Below are positions 11,040 through 25,400 of a DNA stretch of 64,000 bases, one piece after another; position 1 is the first letter of the stretch; every line of letters begins with the position of its first letter. A program made the translations under genes and the position numbers. Origin of the DNA: Sipunculus nudus (lineage: Eukaryota > Annelida > Sipuncula > Golfingiida > Sipunculidae); assembly GCA_026874595.1 (NCBI GenBank), contig CM049317.1:30438901-30502900 (forward strand). Reading direction: 5' to 3'. The notes beneath the pieces are model-generated. The model did not search any database. It worked only from the letters and a program-made list of their open reading frames with translations, and was not told the origin of the DNA.

Positions 11040-11650
11040 TAATTTTTCTTAATAGTTTCAGGCCGTCGCTTATGTTGAGTCCGGCAAGACTTTAAAACAC
11101 TTTAACCGTCAGCCTCAGTGTTACGTTTATCGGACCACCACTCTTGAAAGTGGGCCTGTTTAAACATAATGAAGGCCTAACAAACTCTGGCTCAGCCAAT
11201 CAGCATGAGATATTCAGTTGCCACACAACGAGTGTAGTCAAAATGTACCGGCTGACTGAAACAATCACGCTTCGCCAGTCGCAATTTGACAGTTAATACA
11301 TGGGTTCAGACAAATGCTGCCAGCCACTCTTGTCTCCTTGGCAGAAGGAATTTTACTGGACCTGTCGGTACAAAATTGTTGCGAATGTGTCTACAATATG
11401 CACTTACATTTGGTCCATGGGCCGTAATATTCATTCAGCAGAGATATATCATAGGATACGAGGTCCATGTGTGGACTACCTGATTACATGATTTCAATGC
11501 GAATGTTACCAAGCGGGTGGAGCTGTGGGACCCCTGTTGGCGTTCTCATAGCAACGATGCCACTCACGAGGGGTGACGACCTGATATGCAAATACGGAGG
11601 AATCGTCGGGTCCTCAAAGAGCCTTGTGACACCTTAACATGCAAATATCA
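11040..11650 (-). promoter_or_regulatory. CpG-bearing pocket, candidate internal promoter
   Basis: CpG density rises across this segment, which also contains a CCAAT box (CAGCCAATCAGC near 11194). Two perfect octamer (POU-factor) sites ATGCAAAT lie 53 bp apart at 11586-11593 and 11639-11646. On the minus strand the octamers sit 120-180 bp upstream of the candidate first exon at 11468-11408, a normal promoter arrangement. Function is inferred from position and motifs only. Confidence 0.4.
11408..11468 (-). CDS. Candidate alternative first coding exon
   Basis: On the minus strand an ATG at 11468-11466 opens 20 codons (MDLVSYDISLLNEYYGPWTK) and then meets a strong donor GTAAGTG at 11407. The exon ends in phase 1, the same phase as the upstream-promoter exon at 12876-12730, so both could splice to the same downstream exon. 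It sits just below a CpG-bearing pocket with paired octamers. Sequence shows the open frame, donor and phase. The link to the same gene is inference. The downstream acceptor was not found in this window. I do not recognise the peptide. Confidence 0.35.
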
Positions 11651-12249
11651 AGGATTCACTACACAGACTTTACAGGGCTTTAGTGATAAGAGCTGGCACT
11701 GAGTTAAGTCTATCAGTTCATGGAATCATGTTTTATTTTAAGCATTTTATTAGTAAACGCGAATACTTAAGCCCAGGCAGGGCTAACATGGTCAGGTTTA
11801 TAGGTATCCAGATGATCATGTCTATTACTTGGAGCAATGGCAGGATGTGACTAGTGAACTACACAGATTGTCTTGTGTAACATCAAATATGACTCATATA
11901 TTGTGCATGATAATGGGTAACAGACAGAATAAATAGTGAAACTGAAAGGATCATTTGAGCTGTAATCCAAAATTGGTGCCCACATTGGTTGTGGCCAAGA
12001 AATATGCCTGAAGCATTTTTTGCTAACAGCTCCTGTTGTTGTTCGGATTTTTGGTACAAAATTTTACATAAAATCATTTCAGTTTTACATGAACTTGGTT
12101 AAAAAAAACCCAGAAGTCACAAAATGTTATTAAGACTCTGTAACAAAACTCTGAGGTGAATTCTTAAGCTACTCTAGCCAGGGATGACACCAAAGGCTAC
12201 CAGGTCCCAAGCCAAAAACCACTATCATATGTTCTATCCCCTCAGAAAA

Positions 12250-12690
12250 ATAATTAAAAGAGCACCAAATGAGTGCATCATATGCCCATCATGTCTTGGG
12301 ACCTCTGATCTCATTAAATATGCGTGGATTTAGTTGAAAATTTAATTCAGGTGAGAAACTCTATTAGTTATTATGTAAACTGAGTTTCACAAAATCCATC
12401 CAATTTTTGGGCAGTCATCACTGTGCCACCGAAGTGACCAAGGTGTCCTGACCTAATTAAATATGCATTGATTTTGCTAGGATTAAAACCTAGGTGAGAT
12501 ATTACATTGATTAATATTTTTCCTGTGTTTCATCAACATCAATCATATTCCTGATAAGTTATCGATGCATGGATTTTTTTCTAGAATCAAACTATTTTTC
12601 ATAAGTAGATATTTTGAGTTTCGTGAAAATCCATCAAAGGCCTGGTAAGTTGTAGCGGTGACACAAAAAGTTAACAGACAAAAGGCTGGA
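12250..12690 (+). repeat. Diverged dispersed repeat (GAGTTTC..AAATCCATC type)
   Basis: Three related blocks repeat the pattern 'CTAATTAAATATGCATTGAT-like, then GGTGAGA-like, then GTTTC..AAAATCCATC', ending with GTAAGTTGTAGCGGTGACAC and GTTAACAGACAAAAGG. The terminal block matches a fragment near 1.5 kb. It looks like two or three tandem, diverged monomers of an interspersed repeat. It lies just downstream of the minus-strand exon at 12.7 kb, presumably in the next intron. Confidence 0.5.
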
Positions 12691-12729
12691 CAGACCATCT
12701 AAGATGAGTGTATAAAAATAAACACTTAC

Positions 12730-12876
12730 TGTCTTGCTGCTTGTTGATGACAAGACCTCTGTGTTCACCATCCCCTTTGTGTGCCACATTTGCGGTGTCT
12801 ACGAGGTTACGCCGTTTCTTCTCAATATGGATGATGGTTGTACGACCTTTCTTTGTTGGGGTCATTACAATCTCTT
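12730..12876 (-). CDS. Unknown minus-strand gene, coding exon 5 of the model
   Basis: Minus-strand exon with acceptor TTTGCAG and donor GTAAGTG, 147 bp, phase 2 in and phase 1 out. It is open in the frame set by the preceding exons and encodes EEIVMTPTKKGRTTIIHIEK followed by a basic KRRNLVDTANVAHKGDGEH stretch. The segment is strongly basic and has no transmembrane or obvious catalytic motif. TPTKKGR and EKKRR resemble a phosphorylatable or nuclear-targeting region, but I assign no function. The next exon is not identified, so the gene continues left or beyond the window. Confidence 0.6.
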
Positions 12877-15800
12877 CTGCAAACAGTTATAAAACAAAAC
12901 TTTAACACATATTCTAAGTGTGCTGAAAAAAACTGTTCTAGTTCTGGAGGTGGAAAATTTTGAATAACATGTTACTAGTTTCGGGAACTCTTTTATGCTG
13001 AAAACTATATAATCTATATAATATTATTTTTTTTTAGTAGAATTTAACCAAAATTTCAGTAGTAAATACTGTAATAAGTTTGATGATAAATCTTATATAG
13101 ACAAAAAAGTCAGATATATATACCTAAAATTTAGTAAAGTTAAATATAATTTATAATTATAAAGGCAAATTACTGACCATTTCAAGAAATTTATTTTTAA
13201 AGAAAATATTATAAATATTTGAAAACACAAATTTTGACACAGTCTGATATGATGTTTCATCAAAAACACTTGTGTCTATCCATACAATATTTTTATGACC
13301 AAACATAAATTTATAATTGTGAGATGGTCCCCATGGTTTGCGCACACATGGGGATAACTCATTTGGATGGGAATTCCCTTTTTGCACCAATGAATGCCGT
13401 TGTTTCATGCCAGGTTTCCATGGTAACACAAGCAACAATTACCCAGCATGCTGGCCAATGAGAGCAACTGTAACAACCCCTCATTCCAAAAACTCCAGGA
13501 TTTTAACCACACATACCAATGGTTATGTTAGCAACATCACCACATCCTTATGTTGCCAACACAGTCATTCTTTACTTCCTATTTATATTTTGGGTGTCTT
13601 CCACATTATTTGGTGACAGTGATGCAGCTGTATTCAGGATGGCAGTGATGTCAGCATGCAGGGTGACAACAATACCATGTACACAGGGTTTAGTCATGGG
13701 GGAGTTGCAACAACTACATATGCAGTATGACATGCACTCAGTGATACTATCTATGTGGACAGGTGTTTTTTTCATAATATACAGCTGAAAAAAAATATTT
13801 GATGAAGTAGAAGCATTATATCCCCTCTAACTGGAACTATAAATAGCTATACTGATCAACAGTCTCATATATACCAACATTTATGATTTATAAACATATA
13901 TTTCTTAGTGACTTATACATGTAATTGCAACACTAACTGAGAAAACTGAATGGAAATTGAAGGAATTAGTGTGTGCCTTTCTTTGGAAATCAATGATATT
14001 CCAATAAAGTTGTTCACCTTTAGCCATAACATATCTCTTTTGTACAAGAACTAAGATATACACGAGATTTTGTAATGGACTTCCCCGCCAACCCAACCCC
14101 TACTCTGAATGACTGAACCTTTTAAACATTTTCTAGCACAAGATTTTTTAGCACAAGAATCTCCTGATTTTATGAAAAAGGTAATTATATAAATCACTTT
14201 TTTATAGCAATTTTCCAAAGTATCTTATAACATAACATTTTTAAAAAAAAATCATGCAGACAAACTATCTACCTTGCCCCAACATTATGATCTCAGCAAT
14301 GAACTGTTTTTTTTTTTAATTTGGGGGGGGGGGGGGGGGGAGGGAGCACATATCATCCATGGCCTTAGCCATAGAATAGACTAATGAGAGTAATGATATT
14401 AAACTTGAAAGTAAATTTAACTTATCTTATAAATAAGTAAAGCTTCCTTATACTCCACAACATTTCAATAAATTGAACCTCATGCAGAGAGCCTTGTTCA
14501 AAGATGATAATTATAAATAATGATATTTATTTGCTGGATGTTCAACATCAAATTTCCATGTTCCCCGTAAATAGGACTAATACATCAGTAGGGAGACTTG
14601 GGGAAATCACCCCGATCTGTCAATTTTACAGGTCATACAGAATGAAAAGTGCTACAATAATGGTCAGAGCCTGAACTATTTCCCTATTATCCCCATCAGG
14701 ATGCACAGTAGCATTCCATATGTGTTTAACAAGGGGTCAACGGTCAACAAGTACTGTGCTGGAGTACCAATATAACAAATACAACAGTTCTCACAGGAGG
14801 ACAGCCCAGTGATCAGCCTGGTCCCAAGCTAGTACAACAGAGCTTGTTGTATGGGACAGCTGTTTAATGTGTGGGTGTAGGCATGTAGGTCTGTGGGTGT
14901 GCTTATGCATTACCACATAAAAACTGTAACTCTATTTTCTTTAACAGGATGCAGTGTCACTATTACACTACTGTAATAGAATAATTGTAGTCTTAATGTC
15001 AAAGCTATGTAATTAAGCCCCATTTACACACAAAATCTACTGCTCTTGATCCCCCAAAACCAGCTAAAACTAGGAGGAATATGCTAATTGTGGTTTAGAG
15101 CAGTCAAAATTAGACTTGATACTTGTACCACTAACTCAACAAGTCTTAACTTCAGAACAAAATACTTTCTCCAATATTATCTGGCATGGAAATGTTCTCT
15201 CTTTTTTAAAATGAACTTACCATTGCTGACCCAACACTTGTCCAATCTTGCCTCATTTTCCCTTATAATCCACAATGTATGTTTTTCAAATGTTCTTGAT
15301 ACTGCCATCCTGTATCACTTGTAGTTTAACAAACTGGGAGAAGTTCTAAACAGGCTTTCTACAGTTTGCTCTCAATCTCTTTGTGTAATATGTTAAATAT
15401 CTACAGCATGTTATTAACATTCCATTTATATCTACATATTCAGGGTCAAATGTCTAAAACAAGGGACCTATGGGTCACTGTGCTCAGCTGAAGTTAACCT
15501 TGGAGGTAAAAATCTAAAATAATATCAAATGGAGATAAAGTGTAAGAGGAAGAGGTAATAAAGGCCATGGTTGGTTTATATGATTGGTTTGTATTGATGA
15601 GCAAGAAATTGTTGCAAATAATATTTTGTGACCTGACCATGTGTTTCCTAATGTTGAAACTGAAGCATGTGAGCAGTTTGTGAACAAATGATCTGTACAG
15701 TTACCATGACCATTAGTTGGCTTTTCGATTAACTGTTGACATTTCAGTAGTTTACACATTTGTTCAATCGAATCTTTTATTTTTGTATAATATATATTAT

Positions 15801-16455
15801 TAAATATGTTTTTTTTTATGAAATGTATACAGTTGAAATATAACTAATTAACAACATAAAACATGGCAAACAAAGCCTGATCTCAAATTCTGCTGAGGCA
15901 GGAAAATAATGAACAAATGTTTGTAATAAATCCTCATTTTTTTATCACATCAATTTTTTTTTAATTTAAGTTTATATTTCTATACATTTTCAATATAACA
16001 TATATATCTGAATATAAAAGTTGATTCATAATTCTCAATTGCATCATCATAAATCTCAATCTTGTCAGATAACACCACATCATGCATACAAATGTTTATT
16101 TATTTTTTACCACAAAAATATATCTTTTAAATCTGCAAAACAATAAATATCTAAAAAAAATACTTGAATTTAGATTTTATAATTTTTAATTGTGTCTTTA
16201 TTTATCCATAATGTGCTTCATATTTTATCATAATTTAAGCATACTGATGGGTTCCATTATGATTGGTAAAATCATTTAAAAGAAAAATGATTTCTTTAAA
16301 AATGCTACATTACACAACATTGCATCTTCTGGATTACACCTTGAATTACTTTTTCAAGGAAAGTTTTTGCATATCAGAGTGGAAGCAGCATTACAATTAA
16401 GGAGATACAGTGAAAACAATAACAATACTGCATAACACTTGGTGGGTTGTGTTTG

Positions 16456-16498
<43 letters not shown>

Positions 16499-19400
16499 CA
16501 TTGGGGTGGTGATATGAGAATAACTGTACACCTGTCACAGCAGGGGATCTCCCCCAGTGACTGTAACAAATCAGAAACTCTGGCATAGCTGACTTCCAGT
16601 GACCTGGAGTGGGACCCTGCATCTGTAATCTGTAAACAAAGCAAATGACTACAATAGAGCCTCAAGAAAAAAATCAATAACTAGCTTAATTTTCAAGCTT
16701 TTACTTCCAAATTTCAGATTTAAACAAATTAAATATTTATGTTCACATGCTGTGAAAATTAAATCAATGGTGCTTACAGGAAAAAAACGTGCCATGGTCA
16801 AAGTTGGGCAAAATTTTAGGTCCTGATTTTATTTTTATGCTAATTACATAAAAAATTTACAAAATTCAGATCTAATTTTGGGTAAACAATTGAATCTTAA
16901 TTAAACATAGTTATATACTTGGGAAAACAGACTCTAGTTTCAAAATTTTTCATGTTAAGTGAGTAAATATTTTTCCTGATTTTTTACAAAGTCCATTATG
17001 TTTGGGCCCATAACTTAAAGAATTTATACTAAACAGACTTAATTTCTGGCATGTACATAGGAACTATATAGAAAAATATTTATGGTAAATATGAGGAAAA
17101 ACAGATGAGTGGTTTTGATATTAGGCAGTCCTGAAGTGTGAAAATAGGATTTTAATAAAAAATTGAGGTTTTTCCTTAATTTCTCAAAGGAACGAAGTCG
17201 CAGAGACCCAGTTTTCGGCTTGGTAGGAGATCTTGGGGACATCTAACATTATGCTGAATTTTGGATTCCTAGGTCTTACAGTTTCAAAACGTGCCACATC
17301 TACGGACGGACGGACGGACGGACGGACGGACGGACGGACGGACGGACGGACAGACGGACGGACGACGGACAATGGACCACGACTATAGCTCAGATGACTT
17401 ATAGTCAGCTGAGCTAAAAATAACACATAATAACAGAACCACATGCCAAAAACAAAATTCACTATTATATCACACAAATTACTCATAAAACACAAGACTC
17501 TTATCTAACACACCACTAATGACAACATATCTGGGCTGTCACAAATTGTGGCAGACCACAGAATGCTGCTTTAAAAACATGCATGTGTAAAATGGTCTCC
17601 ATGAAGTGTAATCACTGTGATACACTAAACATAGTGCATTTTCTTTACCATTGTATACTAACTTATACTGTCAACTTTGTTTATCTGAATTTGATATCTT
17701 TGGGGGGGGGGGCGGGTTACATTAGGATATTTGTCTCAATAAACAGGTTACAATACTATTAAATCTGTGTCCGTCTGAATAATGTATGGATGGTCACACA
17801 TGCATGTTAATGTCGTTACCGAACTTTGTAAAGCTTGAAAAGCCATAAGCATGGTGTATATGTGTACATAGGTTCATGAAAAACTGCTTCCAAATCAATG
17901 TGTGCTTAAATGTGTACATGAGTGAACTGGAATCAACCAGTGGTACAGCATGCACACAGATCTAAACCAAAGTATGATGCTGGATACAGGCATCGTAAGT
18001 CAGGAAATCCTTAATTGATGCAGAGCCAATGTCTAAAAGTTATTCCTCTAGCAATTTTCTTGCATGCTCACATATATACTCCTACAATGTCAGACAAATG
18101 GCTTATACACAGGAGCAATTTTCCTCCCTTAATTTTACTCATACACAGATAACTATTATAAATGGGTTTCAAGCTGTATCCTCTGGAAGAATTTTAAGGT
18201 AAGCACTGATAGATGACAGAACAATGACAGTAATAAAAATAATATGTATTTAAACTGGATACTTTTTACTGATTTTTAGTCAAATAAATCAGGCATAAAA
18301 TTAAAGGCTACATGCATTTCCAAAAAGAGGAAAAATATTCACAAAAATCAAACCAAATGATTCTTTTCTTTTAAATTTATCAGAAAAGATATGATACAAA
18401 TTTAACGTATAAATTTCCTTTACATCATATATTTTCAACAATAGGATATACCTTTTAGGCGAAATAGGAGATGTAAGCATGAATTATTAATTTGTTTACA
18501 GATAAACAACTTCAGATAAACAAGGTATATATAAACAAGGTATAGATAAACAAATCTCTGATATACTAATTAAGACTAATTTGTTTGTGTTCTACAAAAA
18601 AAAAGAGCACAAAATAAATAAATATTAATCTGCAAGAAAACAAACCACCACTAAACTGAAATGAACAAAACATTTTGTCATTCCAACATACCTGGGTCAA
18701 GGTCATCTGTGGATTAAAAAATAAATTAATGTCATCTTAAAGAAATAAGAATAATTGGTGATGTGCAATTTTTTCATGTTTTTTTTTTTTTTTTTTCAAA
18801 ATGATACTCCCCAGAAAATGTAAAATTCATGTCTTCATGTCATGTAAGAAGATGACAATTATGTGGAATGTTAAGACTATCAACAAAATACCTGGTTCTG
18901 TGTTCATTTGACTTTTGCTTGACACCTGTGGTTCAGTTTATAGAAATTATACCTACCATTTAGGGATCAGCAAATCAAAGTTTTACCAGTCATAAGGAAT
19001 CAACAAAGTGAGTGTTAACTCCATGGTATAACATGAGTAAATTCCAAAAAGGGATGAGCTCTTAAGACTTGGAAATTTATGGAATTAATCAAATAGATAT
19101 ATCTATCATTTAGGGATGGGCTCCAAAAAACTTTCACCTACAATCATCAGCTCTCATTTTGCCTTCAGGTTTTATTTACTATTTCGGGAACAGCTCCCAG
19201 CAGAGACCAACTACAGATAAACCTTCAATTAAGAGCCCAGCTTAAAAGATAACCAAAATATAGGGTTCAGCACTAAACAGTTTTACCACCATTTACAGAG
19301 AGGCTCTGAAAAGACCCGTAAAAATCAATATTTAATATAGAGTTAACTAAAAGCATATGTAGCATATGGGCAGATATTGTGTAAAAACATAAATAATATC

Positions 19401-22400
19401 AAATAGCCATTTTTCCTCTTTTCAAACTGACCCAAACATCAATGGAAAATCATACAAAAAAGAAGGTATGTAGATAATATTGCGAGGATGATAACTATCT
19501 CCTTCCAACAAGATGACAAGTGTGCTTTGCGGTTTAAGTCACACGCTCCTTGTCACTTTGCCAGCTCCATTAGTGGGTTCTCTAGGGCTGACTATTATTA
19601 CAGCTTATCTCTAAACAAACTCAGTTCTTTATCAGTACAGATATAAACAGCCTTGTCCCCTCTCATAACCCATGAATAGCAAAGGTTATTGCACCACCAC
19701 CACCACTAGGCACTCTGCAGTGCTTATACTGACCCTGCCTTCACTCATGATACACAGGCAGATCTTAACTATAAGGTGTATTACTACATTCCCTCCTAAC
19801 AATGACAAAATCTTCTGAATAAACATATAATATCCCTTGTTCTCAAATGCACTGCAACTGAAACATGTTCTTTGATTGGCTTTATATTTGTGGGGTTAAA
19901 ATTTCAAATTTCAAACAATTTCTACCTTTTTTAATGTTTCACAAAGATCCCATTTTTGCGATCTCATCATATATATTAAAACTACACAAATTTATAAATT
20001 ATCGATCACATGCATTCATTAAAATTGAAGAATATGAGTGCAAAATCTTTATATTTGGACAATCCCAAATCAACCGTAAAAGATACTGTTCATTAATGGT
20101 ATATAAATGAAAGACCTGTGATCTGGAAGATATGAAAGATCATTAAAATAGCAATCACTGAAAATACAAGATTTTTTAGTATTTATATTAAATACCAATG
20201 TTCTACCTTTTAACTTGCCTTCCACGATGTGCCTCTTATTCATGTAGGTTTTATTTTCATGATAATACCCCTTTTGTGAATATCTCAAATTTGACACCCT
20301 CTCAAATTAAAGGCAACCACAGTATTTCATACATTGTGCTGAAATTAATAATGTACACAAGTGATGGCAGTGTTTATGGGCCTTTGTACACATTGTGTTG
20401 ACTTTTGATATGCACAGGTCTGGGGAAAAAGGTGTGTTCAGGTGGGGGGGGGGGATATGACTGTGCTGCCAAGGTAGCATTTAACTGATGAACTTTCAAG
20501 ATGATGACCAGGTGATGCTGGTGAAAAAAGTTCATCAGACCAGATAACATAATATTAATGTCAGATAGAAGGCAAGGTTCCCTCTTAAAAAACGTTGGCT
20601 GACTACACTACATGTAGCTAGCTGTGACTAGTACATTGTGAAGTATCCGAGGGCTGGGCTGCTGAAGCAATAAAGCTGTAACAGTCAGCACAGCTGTGCT
20701 GTCTACAAACACTGCCTGTGCTGTGTACAGTGGTGGGAAGGGCTGTTTGTTGCTGGAGCGTATGGGTTTGGGTCTGAGGTTTAGGAAACGTGCTTAAATG
20801 CCCTTTTCACACCAAGTGTAAATACCTCAAATACCCACAGCATGATGGGATTATTCTTGAGAGATGTCCAATTCAACAAAAAATATGCCACTCTTCACTG
20901 AATGTAGAATTAAAAGTATCTTTTTTTTTTTACAACAGCATAACATGCCATCCACAAAACAAGGAAAAATAATACATTAATCATTTGCATTCTGGACTGC
21001 AGCTTTTTCTTTAACTGTTCTGAGAATTCATAGTCTGACATAAAGGCATTTGACACTTTCCTGAGGTATGTTTGAAATCTCTACAATTTCTTCTACATGT
21101 ACCCTGGAACATATTGCCAGAAGGGTTACTGGAGCTGGTTTGAAATAGATACCTGCTACTTCAATATCACTAATTACCTGAAATACCTTGATTGTTAAAT
21201 GTAAACATAAAATGTTCTGTGATATTTTTCTTTTTAAAAAAATTTAAAAATTTTCACCCAAAGGTCTCCACCAAAATCTTCAATTTCCCCATATAAACGT
21301 TAACCGCCTGAACTGGGATAAAAAAAATTCCATCACAGAACATAAATTTAACATAAATGGACGGGTAAGATATAATCCCAAGTGATATTTTTTTATTTCT
21401 TACCTGGTGCTTCAGCCATTTTGTGGATTTGTTCTTTTCTTCTATTTGTGTAATCTTCTGTCACTCTTATAGGAACCTACAAAAAGAATCAAAATTTTTA
21501 TATGAAATGCATTAAATTGCTACCTGATATATTAGCACAGCATTAACTATATAGCACTTCCAACTAGGGTTACACAACAGTAGGATTTTATTTTTGGTAA
21601 AATACACAACATCAAAATGTTAACCATACAAAATCTTAGAATGTAATCAACAGTCAAGTTTGGTTGACTGATATAACTGACAGTATCATCACTGACTCTC
21701 TACCCTTTCGGGGCTATTTATTTTTGTAGGTTTTCTCAGCTCTCCAAAGAACACACACCAAAATATGTCAAATTAGCATCCATATGGACATTCATTCACT
21801 TTTGTCTACTTTAGCAGCAATGCACTACTGGGTGAAGAGGGCACTTCTTGGTGGTAAAGATCTTGGCCAGTGGTCTTAGCACTGAAAATGGTCAGAACAG
21901 GACCAACTGCACCACCATGCTCCATTGGACAGTGTAGGTTTGTTTCAGGATTTACACTTGTCACCAGTTGTGCAAGTTCTTTTGTTCAATTCAACATTAC
22001 ATTTTATTTATAGACAGTACCCTTTTTTATTCCATAACACCAATTACTGTAGGAAACTTAATGGAGGTACAATATATGCTGGTCATTTGTCTTATAAAGA
22101 CCAATACCCAACCATCCTATTTGAGTTATTTGGTAAAGAATATTTACATTCCACAGGACCTTTTTTCCTTAATCTAACCATCTGCAATCGTGGATGACAC
22201 AAAATACATCTGCTTCATGTCTACATCACATACTGATGTCCTGGCAAAGTGCTTGTCTCCAACAGTATACAATCCAGGACCAACTGGTGCTACAGTTACC
22301 ATAAGTAACATCATACAAAAGTACCATAAGTAACCTGATAAACATGTCAGCAGCTGATACTGTGTCACCCACAAATCGGGTCTTGTTAACCCCAAACCAC

Positions 22401-25400
22401 CTGTGTTATAGTCAGACGGTATTGTAACTTTATTCAGTGTCAGTTGAACTGTGGCCTCATAATGTATAAGGTCCACAAAATGTAACTTAATCCTGAAAAT
22501 TGTGAAATTTGACTCATGGGTCTGCTGCTTTTGTGTTTACCCTGGATTACATAAAAGAAATGAGTGCACACTGAGCAGCACCCTGGCTTCAGAAGGCTGA
22601 TTATCAGTGATACAGCCTCATGTCAATTATGATATACTGTGGTTGGCTTCATATTCGCGAGGCAGAAATTTCTCCATTTTAATTGTTTCACGCAGGTTTC
22701 ATTTTTGCGATCTCACCAGAACCTATATCAAATCTTTGGTAAAGCCATACCTGTTTGTATTATAAAATGAAAAAAAGTCATGAGTTCGTGATATTCTTCT
22801 CATTTAATGATGGGCCCGTAGACACAGCACAGGTAGTTTAGTTCAAATTTAAGGTAACGTTTTCCCTATAACTGCATGGATGTAACTTATTATAAAATTT
22901 CTTACTGTTCTGGCCTATTCTCATACAAGTATTGGCTACACTATTATGAAGGACACATTCAATTGGCCAATTATTCCTGAGGGCTTCATTTTCGCGATTA
23001 TTTTCTATTCGCGAATATCGTGAAATTAAAACCCTTGCGAACAAAAAGGCAACCACAGTATCAACAAAATATAAGCAAATTTTATCTGGCTGTTAATGTA
23101 AAGCAATCTCAATAGGGGCACGGGCTACTTATGCAAAGTTTAAATACAAATTTCTGCAATCTTGTACAAAAGCAAAGATATGTCAATTTTGGACTTTCAG
23201 ACACATCTAGTTAATTTTAATTGGATAAGATTAAATTTGTATATTTTCATTTTCTTAGGTGGGTGCACCTTGCACAGTATTTAGCATATTGAGATCTTAC
23301 TAGAACCACTAGCTGAAAAGGCAAATTTAATGCCTGTGGCAGTTAGACAATGTTTGTAGGTACTAGTCCTATCAACTGAATGTGGATCAAGAACATTTTA
23401 TTACATCAATTGTATATTATTATCAAAACTGTGTTGAGTTCAGCTCTTTCAAGAAGAATAATCCAGAATCTATGATCTCTTATTAATAGATCAGATTTTG
23501 TCTAGTACATCGTCACTGGGTCATTAAAACTCTACATTCCTGCATCTTATCACCTAAGATGGTACTCACTGAGGTTAATACCTCCGCCAAGGCAACACAA
23601 GATCCACATCAAAATTTATATGGCTTTTGTCCCATGGAAACAACTGGTTCAGCAGTTTAGCATTTTTGTATTTATGCATAGTCAGATAAATAAACAAACA
23701 TACAAACATTAATAGATTAAAACATTACCTGCTTGGAGCAAGCAACTTCCATAAGGGCAATTATCTTCTCCCACTATCTTCTACAGGGCATGACTTTAAC
23801 ATCTGATATTAATATTCAGTTTTTACTTGCCCCACAGAAATTTTTACTTGTCCTACAAACATCAGCCACAAACAAAAAGGTGTGTTGTACATGCATGATT
23901 ATTTTGCAACAAAAAAAATATTTAGCTGTTAGTTTGTTAATGCTATTTCTGTTTCGCATAAACATACAGGTACCAAAATTAAAATCAAGGTATAGCAACA
24001 TTATTTTTATTTTTCCAAGAAAGAAAATGGCTGACTTAAAATTATTTAAGAATCAGGCCTTTGTACCCTAGTTGGATAAGTGGGAACCCACTTTTGGTAG
24101 CCCATTACTATTTCCTGGAACCTTTACTAGCTCTGGACAAGCAGTAAACTGTTAATGTCGAGCCCATTTAAATATTTCCTAACAAGCCTCAGACTAGTAA
24201 AATATTCGCCTAAGTTCCCACCCCATGGTTATCTCTATCTTTGTTCGCTGATGCTTTAAAAGCAATATTTACCACCTCAAGGCTCAGTACTATCTTCCTG
24301 GTAAACAAAGAGATAACAAACATCAGTATCAGGCTTTCTTTTTATCAATATACGTCACTGACATAAATAGACACAGCAACTCAATGTCTGACTAAGGAAA
24401 ATTATCTCATATACTCCATGTTACTCTCATACAACAAGTTACTTTGATCATCAAACAACCCTTGAACAACTTGAAATAGTTCAATGTTTCATTTTGATGA
24501 ACATTTGAGTGAGAACCCCATGATTATTACCAAAAATATCAGAACATACACTGAAATTATTAAATGTTTGATTGTCATTGGTGCAAAATAGTATTATATT
24601 TTCTTAAATGATCAAGCTGATATTTTTTATATAACATGTGTTAAAAAAATATAAATTGTAGTGAATTATCCAAATGTTTTGAATCATTTGACAAAAAAGT
24701 GTTTTGTTTACATGTATACCTGTGTACCTAATTTTATCTCATAATGTCTGATCAGAATCAATCAGAGATTTGTCACTTAAAAGGTGCCAATTTCATGAAA
24801 TGGGCAACAGTTTCCTTGCCCAATTCATGAAATTGGCAAGCAGAATTTAGTGATTTAGCCCATTTCATGAAATGGGCAATTTCACATCTTGGGTGTAACG
24901 TATACACTGAAATAGAATAAAGATGATTATAAATGGTTTGCTGTTTTTTTTTATGAAAAATAAGATTTAATATGTTCTTATGAGATCCTAGTGATATTGG
25001 GGAAATGGCATAATGGAGCATGCATTGATATGCTCAAATGTAAATTCACTCTTAAATGGTTTACCTCACATATCCATAACATTAGTTATCTGATCATAAT
25101 TAATGTCCACTGATTAATGTAGTTATAATATTTAATATATATAGATTTAGAGGTCAGTGGGTACATCATTAACGTACTGGTAAATGTCTCAGCATGAATA
25201 TTGTACAATGACCTCTAGGGGTGACATATGGTACTCTTTGACAGGGGGATCTTAACAAAAGGTTTCAATAAAGAGTGATTCTAATAAGTGTTGTTTGCTG
25301 GCAAATGTCTCAACTTGCCCAGTGCTGGATGGAACACAAAGATAGCCAGTTTGGTTTTGCCATATTGCATGTAGTGTGATGTAATTCAAGAAGAAAAGGA

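Noticed and set aside
16374-16622. Proline-rich minus-strand frame
   Set aside because: The prolines are the 41-G tract read backwards.
17385-17420. TAGCTCAG-like motif suggesting a tRNA or tRNA-derived SINE
   Set aside because: No cloverleaf or B box follows; the motif is part of the R2 repeat, also seen at 61.7 kb.
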